Below, piece by piece: positions 1-6,010 of a stretch of DNA of 9,523 nt (its first letter is position 1; every line of letters begins with the position of its first letter). Made by a program: the position numbers and the translations under genes. The stretch lies in assembly GCA_017379815.1 (NCBI GenBank), contig JAFNVK010000171.1:1-9523 (forward strand). Direction: 5' to 3'. The notes below the pieces were generated by a model. It was given only the letters and a program-made list of their open reading frames with translations, did not search any database and had not been told where the DNA came from. Source of the DNA: Clostridia bacterium (GTDB lineage Bacteria > Bacillota > Clostridia > Oscillospirales > CAG-272).

Positions 1-1
1 C

Positions 2-346
2 AAGCTCGACCGCGGAGCGCCCGGCACAAAGGAGTTTTGTGCCACCTTTTCGGGACAGAACGTCAGCTATGACGGCAGGGTCGGTGAGGGCGCGGAGCTG
101 ACGGCCGTCTTTGGCGGCATCAAGTGCGATCTGCGCGGCGCGATCTTCGAGCATGACGTGGCGATCGAGGTTAACGCGATCTTTGGCGGCGTGGATCTGC
201 TCCTGCCGGAAAACGTCAACGTTCAGGTCGACTCCACCTCGGTCTTCGGCGGAACCTCGGATAAGACGAGAAATACCAACATCGACGGCGCGGTGACCGT
301 TTTCGTTGACAGCACCTGCGTCTTCGGAGGCTTGGACATCAAATGA
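2..346 (+). CDS. LiaF-like envelope protein, C-terminal part (5' truncated by window edge)
   Basis: Only the last 114 residues are in the window; the reading frame is open to the left edge, so the start is outside. The visible part contains four [VI]FGG motifs (codons starting at 107, 179, 242 and 320), spaced 21-26 residues apart and separated by short beta-strand-like stretches such as DVAIEVNAIFGGVDLLLPEN. This pattern is characteristic of the C-terminal domain of LiaF / DUF2154 (the 'cell wall-active antibiotics response' domain, a small beta-helix). In Bacillus, LiaF is a membrane protein that restrains the LiaRS two-component system, which responds to cell-wall antibiotics. No kinase or regulator gene is visible here, so a link to LiaRS is only inference. 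The stop codon overlaps the next start (ATGA at 343-346), indicating one operon with translational coupling. The N-terminal membrane segments expected for the family cannot be checked. Confidence 0.8.
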   Translation, partial: KLDRGAPGTKEFCATFSGQNVSYDGRVGEGAELTAVFGGIKCDLRGAIFEHDVAIEVNAIFGGVDLLLPENVNVQVDSTSVFGGTSDKTRNTNIDGAVTVFVDSTCVFGGLDIK

Positions 347-1191
347 CGCAGACGCAAAGGGTCATCAAATACTGCGCGCTCGCCCTGGCGGGCTTGATCA
401 TTGCCACGATGATCGGCGGCGTCATTCAGCTTTTTGCGCGCCTGGCGAGCGTGGATCGGGAGAAGGAGCTTCTGGACGCGCCCACAGAGCTTGCGATCGA
501 GCAGGACGGAAGCGCGCTGACCTCCCTTAGGATCGAGCTTTTTGCCACCAAGCTGACCGTTTGCCGCGGAGACGCGCTGGGGATCGTGACGAACGATCCT
601 TCCATCACGGCAGTTCTTGAAGAAGGAGAGCTTTTCTTGGCGGAGCCCGAGCGAAAAACCTCGTTTTCGGCAATGCAGATCGGATCGACAAGCTCCAAGG
701 TCGGGGAACTGACTCTGACGCTTCCCGAGATCCTCTTTGACCGATTGGAGCTTTCTGCCGACGTGGGCGAGGTGAACATCGACCGTATTGCCGCCAAGCA
801 GGCCACGCTGAATTTTGGCGTTGGTGACGTGGTCATCGACAGCCTTTCGATCACCCAATCGGGCGAGATCGATTGCGGCGTTGGCGATCTGACGGTTCGA
901 AGCGGCGCTCTGCAGAACGTCTCGCTGGATATGGGGATCGGTGAGACCGTGATCTCTGCCGTTTTCAGCGGCGAAACCGACGTGGATCTCGGCATCGGAA
1001 GCGCACAGCTGACCGTGCGCGGACGTGCAGAGGAGTATTCCGTCACCGTGGAGAAGGGCATTGGAGGTGCTGCGCTTGACGGTGAGCGTGTCGCGGACGG
1101 AAAAACCTACGGAGACGGAGCCCATTCCATTCGGATCGACGGTGGGATCGGCTCGATCGAGCTGAATTTTGTGGAGGACGAGAACGAATGA
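343..1191 (+). CDS. Membrane-anchored DUF4097-like repeat protein
   Basis: The product is 282 residues. A single hydrophobic segment (about residues 10-30) follows a short basic N-terminus, which suggests an N-in, C-out membrane anchor with no cleavage site evident. The rest is predicted to lie outside the membrane. It is dominated by alternating beta-strand-like stretches carrying a G-[VI]-G-x motif at residues 159, 179, 198, 217, 239 and 268, plus a related DVGEV at 140. The step is 19-20 residues for the first four intervals. This is the style of DUF4097 / 'toastrack' beta-helical domains, often found beside LiaF-like and PspC-like envelope-stress proteins. The start is the ATG in the ATGA overlap with the upstream LiaF-like gene; its GGAGG (326-330) lies 12 bases upstream, rather far, so coupling probably helps initiation. 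Its end also overlaps the next gene (ATGA, 1188-1191). Biochemical function is unknown; sensing or scaffolding at the envelope is inferred from family and context. Confidence 0.75.
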   Translation: MTQTQRVIKYCALALAGLIIATMIGGVIQLFARLASVDREKELLDAPTELAIEQDGSALTSLRIELFATKLTVCRGDALGIVTNDPSITAVLEEGELFLAEPERKTSFSAMQIGSTSSKVGELTLTLPEILFDRLELSADVGEVNIDRIAAKQATLNFGVGDVVIDSLSITQSGEIDCGVGDLTVRSGALQNVSLDMGIGETVISAVFSGETDVDLGIGSAQLTVRGRAEEYSVTVEKGIGGAALDGERVADGKTYGDGAHSIRIDGGIGSIELNFVEDENE

Positions 1192-1676
1192 ACATTCGGC
1201 CCGCAAGGACGGAGGAGCTCTCCCGCATTGAGGAGATCTATGCCTCGGCACGCGCCTTTATGCGTGAGCAGGGAAATCCCAATCAATGGAGGACGCAGTA
1301 TCCTTCGCTTGAATTGCTTTCCGCAGATATTGCCGAGAAGCGGCTTTACGTGTGCGAGGAGGAGGGCGAGCTGCTGGGCGTATTCTACTTTGCCCTTGGA
1401 GAGGATCCCACCTATCGCGTCATTGAGGACGGCGCGTGGCTCTCGGATACGCCCTACGGCGTGATCCACCGCATCGCGGTTGCGGCACGCGGACGCGGCG
1501 TGGCGAGCTTTTGCTTTTCGCATTGCTTTTCCCTCTGTCCCAATATCCGCATCGACACGCACCGCGACAATCTTCCTATGCAGCGTGCGTTGGAGAAAAA
1601 CGGCTTTCACCGTTGTGGGATCATTCATTTGGAAAACGGGGACGCGCGCATCGCCTATCAAAAAGAGGAAGGCTGA
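1188..1676 (+). CDS. GNAT family N-acetyltransferase
   Basis: This 162-residue protein has the normal length of a single GNAT domain. The N-terminus MNIRPAR.EELSRIEEIY is a typical first strand and helix. The acetyl-CoA pyrophosphate-binding loop is visible as R101-G102-R103-G104-V105-A106, following the strand VIHRIAV. A typical C-terminal motif B appears as N128..M131..LEKNGF. GNAT enzymes transfer an acetyl group from acetyl-CoA to an amine; the acceptor cannot be read from the sequence. The gene starts in an ATGA overlap with the preceding membrane-protein gene, with GGAGG at 1173-1177 ten bases upstream. It is the last gene of the operon, ending 14 bases before a strong terminator. No signal peptide or membrane segment is visible, so it should be cytoplasmic. 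Whether it acts with the envelope genes or is only carried with them is unknown. Confidence 0.87.
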   Translation: MNIRPARTEELSRIEEIYASARAFMREQGNPNQWRTQYPSLELLSADIAEKRLYVCEEEGELLGVFYFALGEDPTYRVIEDGAWLSDTPYGVIHRIAVAARGRGVASFCFSHCFSLCPNIRIDTHRDNLPMQRALEKNGFHRCGIIHLENGDARIAYQKEEG

Positions 1677-1690
1677 TCCAAAGAATACCG

Positions 1691-1726
1691 ATCTGCCAAG
1701 GCTATCGCCTTGGCAGATTTTTTTTT
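1691..1726 (+). terminator. Strong intrinsic terminator of the LiaF-like/DUF4097-like/GNAT operon
   Basis: A perfect 12-bp stem (1691-1702 ATCTGCCAAGGC pairs with 1707-1718) closes a 4-base loop, TATC, and is followed by nine consecutive T (1718-1726). It lies 14 bases after the GNAT stop codon and isolates that operon from the glycosyltransferase gene downstream. Confidence 0.95.
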
Positions 1727-1795
1727 GCGCAAGGAAAGAGCGGGACGTGGGCATACTAAACGGAAAACAACGCTTGACACGGGAGGAAGATCGAG

Positions 1796-3625
1796 ATGGG
1801 AAGGTCGGGAATTTGGCTCTTGCGCAGGATCAGGCATTCTGCGCCCGTTTTGCGCGCGCGGAGGCTTTTTCACGATTTGCGCTCGGGAAGGCTTGGACAA
1901 TATGTACTGCAGCTGCGGCAAAGGCTGCCCGGCTCTGCGCGTCCGCGCTATGGGTGGCGGGAGCTGCGGCGTATGCGGAGCACCGTTTTCCGCGATCCTC
2001 CAAGGATCAGCCTGCTCGTTCCTCTTTATCGCACGCCGCGCCGCTATCTGCGCGCCATGATCCGCTCGGTGCGCAGGCAGATCTATCCGCACTGGGAGCT
2101 ATGCCTTGCCGACGGAAGCGGAGGGCGAGGCCTGGCCGACGCCGTGCGGCGCTATGCCAAGGGGGACGCGCGCATACGCTACCTCCGCCTTGAAGAAAAC
2201 CGCGGCATCAGCGAGAACACCAACGCCGCTCTCGCGCTTTCTACGGGGGACTATCTCGCGCTCCTTGACCATGACGATCTGCTCGACCGTCGGGCGCTTT
2301 TTGCGATCGCACGGACAATCGTGGAAAAAGGGGCAGACCTGCTCTATACCGACGAGGCTACCTTCCGTCATACCCCGCTTGACGCCTTTTGCGCACATTA
2401 CAAGCCGGATTTTTCCCCCGATCTTCTGCGAAGCTACAACTATATCTGCCACCTGGCGGTCTTTTCAAGGGCTTTGCTCTCCCGTGTCGGAGGAGGACTC
2501 CGCCGGGAGTATGACGGCAGTCAGGATTACGATCTGCTCCTGCGCCTTTCCGAAAAAGCCGAATGCATTTGCCATATTCCGCAGGTGCTTTACTATTGGC
2601 GCGCGCACAAGGGCTCGGTGGCATCAGACCCCGGAGCAAAGCCCTATGCCGTAGAGAGTGCCAAGCGGGCGCTCAGGGCGCACCTTGGGCGTATAGGGCT
2701 TTCGGGTCGGGTAGAGGAGGGGCGTGTGCCGACCACCTACCGTATCCGCTACACGCTTCGGGAAACGCCCCTCGTCTCCTTGCTGATCCCGAGCAGTAAC
2801 GCCTGCGATCTGCTTGCGCGATGTCTCGATTCCATCACTACGCGCACCACCTATCCGTTTTATGAGATCCTTGTGGTCGAGAACAACACCTCCTCCGAGC
2901 ATCTTGCCTTTTACAAAACTCTTCCTGCACGCTATCCGCAGGTGCGGCTATTGCACTTCTCGGGGGAGTTTCATTATTCGGCCATCAATAATTTTGCGCT
3001 TGCGCACGCCAAGGGGGAATACGTCATTCTCCTCAACAACGACGTCGAGATCCTGACGCCCGAATGGATCGAGGAAATGCTGATGCTGGGGCAAAGAGCG
3101 GACGTAGGTGCTGTGGGGGCGTTGCTCTACTATCCCAACGATACGGTCCAGCACGCGGGGGTGATCCTCGGCATCGGCGGGATCGCAGGGCACGCGCACA
3201 AGTATTTTCCGCGCGGAGCAACGGGGTATTTTTCCCGTCTTGCCGTGGTGCAGGATCTGAGCGCTGTTACGGGGGCTTGCATGATGGTCAGAGCCTCGCT
3301 TCTGCGCTCGCTCGGGGGATTTTGCATGGAGCTTCCCGTGGCCTTCAACGACGTGGACCTTTGCCTGCGCATCCGCAGGGAAGGGTATCTCGTTGCTTTT
3401 ACTCCTTACGCCGAGGCCTATCACCATGAGTCGCTTAGCCGCGGGGCAGAGGACACGCCCGAAAAGCAGGCGCGCTTTTTGCGTGAGGTTGCCTTTTTCA
3501 GAAAGCGTTGGGGCGACGTTTTGGAGCGGGGGGATCCCTACTATCATCCTCGTCTGACCCTTCTGCGTGAGGATTTTTCCCCCAAAAAAGGCTTAGAAAA
3601 GCGAAAAAACGGAAAAAGATGTTGA
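1796..3625 (+). CDS. Family 2 glycosyltransferase with two tandem GT-A domains
   Basis: The 609-residue protein contains two GT2-type domains. Domain 1 begins at residue 71 (ISLLVPLY...). It carries a nucleotide-sugar/metal-binding DxD-type motif, D158-H-D160-D161, and a GSQDYDLLLR block (D244, D246) near the acceptor side. Domain 2 begins near residue 325 (VSLLIPSSNA). It has L-N-N-D416-V-E as its DxD equivalent and the NDVDLCLR block at 518-525, and ends with DPYYHPRLTL (from 580), a tail common in polysaccharide and rhamnan-type glycosyltransferases. Such two-domain enzymes usually add sugars to O-antigen-like or cell-wall polysaccharides at the inner face of the membrane. No transmembrane segment is evident. 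The first 65 residues are strongly basic (17 Arg, no Lys). ATG 1796 is chosen because GGGAGG (1781-1786) sits nine bases upstream. The stop TGA (3623-3625) lies inside the promoter/operator of the next gene. No other glycan gene is nearby; donor and acceptor are unknown. Confidence 0.88.
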   Translation: MGRSGIWLLRRIRHSAPVLRARRLFHDLRSGRLGQYVLQLRQRLPGSARPRYGWRELRRMRSTVFRDPPRISLLVPLYRTPRRYLRAMIRSVRRQIYPHWELCLADGSGGRGLADAVRRYAKGDARIRYLRLEENRGISENTNAALALSTGDYLALLDHDDLLDRRALFAIARTIVEKGADLLYTDEATFRHTPLDAFCAHYKPDFSPDLLRSYNYICHLAVFSRALLSRVGGGLRREYDGSQDYDLLLRLSEKAECICHIPQVLYYWRAHKGSVASDPGAKPYAVESAKRALRAHLGRIGLSGRVEEGRVPTTYRIRYTLRETPLVSLLIPSSNACDLLARCLDSITTRTTYPFYEILVVENNTSSEHLAFYKTLPARYPQVRLLHFSGEFHYSAINNFALAHAKGEYVILLNNDVEILTPEWIEEMLMLGQRADVGAVGALLYYPNDTVQHAGVILGIGGIAGHAHKYFPRGATGYFSRLAVVQDLSAVTGACMMVRASLLRSLGGFCMELPVAFNDVDLCLRIRREGYLVAFTPYAEAYHHESLSRGAEDTPEKQARFLREVAFFRKRWGDVLERGDPYYHPRLTLLREDFSPKKGLEKRKNGKRC

Positions 3626-3636
3626 CAAGTCAACAT
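3619..3636. promoter_or_regulatory. Palindromic operator O1, probable MarR-type binding site
   Basis: A perfect inverted repeat with 8-bp arms, ATGTTGAC-AA-GTCAACAT, covers the whole -35 box of the downstream promoter. Its core is identical to a second copy at 3661-3676. Binding here would block sigma factor access. MarR proteins bind palindromes of about this size as dimers and usually repress their own gene, so the downstream marR product is the natural candidate. That assignment is inference. Confidence 0.85.
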
Positions 3637-3650
3637 TTATGTGCTATAAT
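3622..3650 (+). promoter_or_regulatory. Perfect consensus housekeeping promoter of the marR-ligase operon
   Basis: TTGACA (3622-3627) and TATAAT (3645-3650) are separated by exactly 17 bases. Transcription should begin about 3656-3658, giving a leader of roughly 33 bases before the ATG at 3690. The -35 box is wholly within operator O1, and O2 begins just after the expected start point. A full-consensus promoter held between two operators suggests high output when derepressed. Confidence 0.93.
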
Positions 3651-3660
3651 AGGCATAAAT

Positions 3661-3676
3661 TGTTGACAGGTCAACA
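3661..3676. promoter_or_regulatory. Palindromic operator O2, second copy downstream of the -10 box
   Basis: The inverted repeat TGTTGAC-AG-GTCAACA has perfect 7-bp arms and shares the core GTTGAC-NN-GTCAAC with O1. The two centres are 41 bp apart, close to four helical turns, which would place two bound dimers on the same DNA face. It sits just after the predicted transcription start, in the leader of the marR mRNA. Confidence 0.85.
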
Positions 3677-3678
3677 TC

Positions 3679-3685
3679 AAGGAGG
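3679..3685 (+). promoter_or_regulatory. Ribosome binding site that fixes the marR start
   Basis: AAGGAGG precedes the ATG at 3690 by four bases. It supports this start over the in-frame ATG at 3639, which lies between the -35 and -10 boxes. Confidence 0.85.
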
Positions 3686-3689
3686 AAGC

Positions 3690-4160
3690 ATGGAAAAGGA
3701 CCGTTTTATTCGTTTTGCGCTTCTGATCGGAGGCGTGAACAAGCACCTGCAGCGCATCAAGATCGATAACGCCACCGAGATCGGCATTAAGGGAGTTCAC
3801 GCCTTCTGGCTTTACGAGCTCTATATCCATCCCGAAGGGATGACCGCCAGCGAGCTGGCAAGCTGTGCCATGATCGACCGCTCGCTCATCTCGCGCGAGA
3901 TCGATCTGCTCAAGCGCAACGAGATCGTGGCCGTTCGGGAGACGGGGAAGCGCTCCTACAACGCAAAGCTTTACCTGACCGACCGCGGCAAGCTCCTGGC
4001 GCAGCGCGTCGGTGATCTGGCGCTCCGCTATCAGCGCGAGATCGACCGCGACATCGGCGAGGAGGAGCTGACGGCCTTTTATTCGACCCTGGAAAAGCTA
4101 TACCGCAATTTCGCACGCGTCAACGGCGAGCCCTCCTGCTTTGCCGAGCGCGATCAATAA
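3690..4160 (+). CDS. MarR family transcriptional regulator
   Basis: The 156-residue protein has the length and layout of MarR: N-terminal dimerisation helices (1-45), a winged helix-turn-helix, and a C-terminal helix that completes the dimer. The recognition region is MTASELA..AMIDRSLISREIDLL (about 51-74). The wing is VRETGKRSYNAKLYLTDRG (about 82-100), with the usual T-D/E-x-G ending. The start is ATG 3690, with AAGGAGG at 3679-3685. An in-frame ATG at 3639 is upstream of the -10 box and cannot be in the mRNA from this promoter. The gene is probably autoregulated through O1 and O2 and co-transcribed with the acyl-CoA-synthetase-like gene 33 bases downstream. Regulation of fatty-acid or aromatic-acid activation is a plausible role, with an acyl or aryl ligand as effector. 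The ligand cannot be read from the sequence. Confidence 0.9.
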   Translation: MEKDRFIRFALLIGGVNKHLQRIKIDNATEIGIKGVHAFWLYELYIHPEGMTASELASCAMIDRSLISREIDLLKRNEIVAVRETGKRSYNAKLYLTDRGKLLAQRVGDLALRYQREIDRDIGEEELTAFYSTLEKLYRNFARVNGEPSCFAERDQ

Positions 4161-4193
4161 TCGGGGATCATCCCAACCACGTATGGAGGTTTT

Positions 4194-5894
4194 ATGAAAC
4201 AGTATCCACTTTATCCTGCCGAGAGCTATGCGACCGTCCGCGAGATGATGGAATCGGTTGCCAAGAAGTACGAGGACCGTATTGCCTATTCCTACCGCAA
4301 GTGCCCGAGCGACGCCGAGGCGGTGCGCATCTCCTTTCCTGAGCTGCGCGAGGACGTTGCCGCGCTTTGCACGTCTATTCACCGTAACGGGCTGACGCAC
4401 GCGCATATTGCCCTGATCGGCAAGCTCTCTTACCCCTGGGCTTGTTCCTATTTTTCCATTTTGGCAAGTGGGGCGGTGATCGTTCCGCTCGATCCCGATT
4501 GGACTGCGGAGGACCTTGCCGCCACGGTTAAGCGTGCAGATTGCACGGCCGTGTTCTGCTCGGCCGAGATCGAAAAGGCAAAGCTTTCTCAAATCCTTGC
4601 CCAAACGGGCATTGCCACCGTGGTGCGCCTTGACGCCGACGCCGAGGAGGACGACAGCCTTGTCGCTTGGATCGGTGAGGGCGCAAAGCTTCGCTATGCG
4701 GGAGATCGCTCCTACGAGACCGCCCGCCTTCAGCCCGACGCCATGGCTATGCTGGCCTTTACCTCGGGAACAACGGGCCAGGGCAAGGGCGTTATGCTCT
4801 CGCAGAAGGCCATTCTTTCGGATATCGCCGCAGGCACGCAGGTCATTCACGTCACCCCCAAGACGGTCGGCGTCCTGCCCGCCCATCATACCTTTGGCTC
4901 AAACCTGTCCTTAGTCGGCCACGTTTGCCTTGGATCGGAGATCTACATTTCCTCGGGGATCCGCTATCTGCTCAAGGAATTCAAGGCCGAAAAGCCCGGG
5001 CACATGGTGCTCGTTCCGCTCTATCTGGAGAGCTTCCGCCGCAGAATTGAGGACGCGATCCGCGAGAAGAAGATGGAGAAGGAGTTTGCCAACCTCGTTA
5101 AGGTGAGCAACGCCCTCCGTAAGACGGGTGTAGACCTTCGCCGCAAGCTATTCAAGGGGATCCTTGATACCTTTGGCGGTGAGCTTTCCCTGGTCATCTG
5201 CGGCGGCGCGCCTCTTTCGCAGAATCTGATCGAGTTCTTTGACAACATCGGTATCACCATCCTCAACGGCTACGGCATTACCGAGTGCGCACCCGTGATC
5301 GCCGTCAACCGCAACCGCTACCAGAAGCCCGGCTGCGTTGGCATGGTCCTCCCCGTGAACACGGTCAAGATCCGCGAGCCCAACGAGGAGGGTGAGGGCG
5401 AGATCTGCGTCAAGGGCAACAACGTGATGCTTGGCTACTATAAGGATGCCGACGCCACAGAGGCCGCCTTTGACGAGGACGGCTACTTCCGCACGGGAGA
5501 CATCGGCTGCCTCGACGGGGAGGGCTGGCTCTCGGTGACGGGACGCATCAAGAACCTCATTATTCTGGCCAACGGAAAGAACGTGTATCCCGAGGAGATC
5601 GAGTCGGCGCTTTCCTCCATTCCCGGAGTGGCAGACGTGGTGGTCTACGAGGGTGTCAGCCGACGCGGAATTGCCTACAACACCACCGTGGCCGAGATCT
5701 TCCCGAGCGAGGATTACCTTAAGGCGAAGGGGATCGAGGACGCATACGCCTATTTCCATCCCTTCATTCAGGAGTACAACCGTACGGCCGTTCCGTACAA
5801 GAAGATCGGTCTGCTCAAGATCCGCACCGAGGATTTTCCCAAGAATACCCTGCGCAAGATCATGCGCTTCCGTATGGATACGAGCATCGACTAA
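4194..5894 (+). CDS. AMP-forming acyl-CoA synthetase (long-chain fatty acid-CoA ligase-like)
   Basis: The 566-residue protein belongs to the ANL (adenylate-forming) superfamily, closest in pattern to FAA1/FadD-type long-chain acyl-CoA synthetases. Such enzymes activate a carboxylic acid with ATP to an acyl-AMP and then transfer it to CoA. Core motifs are complete: A3 P-loop T190-S-G-T-T-G-Q-G-K198-G; A5 N358-G-Y-G-I-T-E364; A7 YFRTGD with D436; A8 hinge GRIKNLIILANGKNVYPEEIE from G450; and A10 PKNTLRK with catalytic lysine K555. The usual glycine before that lysine is R554. No membrane segment or signal peptide is evident; a cytoplasmic, perhaps membrane-associated, enzyme is expected. GGAGG (4185-4189) lies four bases before the ATG. 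It follows marR by 33 bases with no terminator between them, so both should share the O1/O2-controlled promoter. A terminator follows immediately. The acid substrate is unknown; long-chain fatty acid is the best guess from family resemblance. Confidence 0.9.
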   Translation: MKQYPLYPAESYATVREMMESVAKKYEDRIAYSYRKCPSDAEAVRISFPELREDVAALCTSIHRNGLTHAHIALIGKLSYPWACSYFSILASGAVIVPLDPDWTAEDLAATVKRADCTAVFCSAEIEKAKLSQILAQTGIATVVRLDADAEEDDSLVAWIGEGAKLRYAGDRSYETARLQPDAMAMLAFTSGTTGQGKGVMLSQKAILSDIAAGTQVIHVTPKTVGVLPAHHTFGSNLSLVGHVCLGSEIYISSGIRYLLKEFKAEKPGHMVLVPLYLESFRRRIEDAIREKKMEKEFANLVKVSNALRKTGVDLRRKLFKGILDTFGGELSLVICGGAPLSQNLIEFFDNIGITILNGYGITECAPVIAVNRNRYQKPGCVGMVLPVNTVKIREPNEEGEGEICVKGNNVMLGYYKDADATEAAFDEDGYFRTGDIGCLDGEGWLSVTGRIKNLIILANGKNVYPEEIESALSSIPGVADVVVYEGVSRRGIAYNTTVAEIFPSEDYLKAKGIEDAYAYFHPFIQEYNRTAVPYKKIGLLKIRTEDFPKNTLRKIMRFRMDTSID

Positions 5895-5896
5895 GC

Positions 5897-5936
5897 AAAA
5901 AGCAGGTGCGCAACCTTGGTTGCCACCTGCTTTTTT
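5897..5936 (+). terminator. Intrinsic terminator of the marR-ligase operon
   Basis: The hairpin arms are GCAGGTG-(bulged C)-GCAACC and GGTTGC-CACCTGC, followed by T x6 (5931-5936). It begins within a few bases of the ligase stop codon. The left arm is preceded by an A run, so it might also function weakly on the other strand. Confidence 0.88.
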
Positions 5937-5949
5937 GTTGGCTTTCGCA

Positions 5950-5978
5950 TTGACAGAGCCCTCTTGCCGTGGTATAAT
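5950..5978 (+). promoter_or_regulatory. Perfect consensus housekeeping promoter of the DUF5662 gene
   Basis: TTGACA (5950-5955) and TATAAT (5973-5978) are separated by exactly 17 bases. Transcription should start near 5985, leaving a leader of about 26 bases. No palindrome like O1 or O2 is present, so this unit looks unregulated by the neighbouring MarR protein. Confidence 0.92.
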
Positions 5979-6010
5979 GAAGCGAAGAACGAGAGAGAGG
6001 ATGAGGAGAC

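Noticed and set aside
223..1251. Long minus-strand open frame (342 codons) opposite the envelope genes
   Set aside because: It lies antisense to two recognisable proteins with overlapping ATGA junctions, its translation has no family features, and no minus-strand ribosome site or promoter was seen. It is a by-product of GC-rich codon structure.
1774..1779. TTGACA that might be a -35 box for the glycosyltransferase gene
   Set aside because: No -10-like sequence occurs 16-18 bases downstream, and that position would fall inside the coding region after the ATG at 1796.
1480..2193. Plus-strand open frame of 237 codons spanning the GNAT end, terminator and glycosyltransferase start
   Set aside because: It runs through a strong terminator and overlaps two well-supported genes in another frame; the translation is low-complexity and unrecognisable.
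3639..3689. Upstream in-frame ATG for the marR gene, adding 17 residues
   Set aside because: This ATG is located before the -10 box, so it would not be in the mRNA, while ATG 3690 has AAGGAGG and begins a normal MarR N-terminus.
4098..4889. Minus-strand open frame of 263 codons opposite marR and the ligase
   Set aside because: Antisense to the conserved ligase N-terminus, with no recognisable domain.
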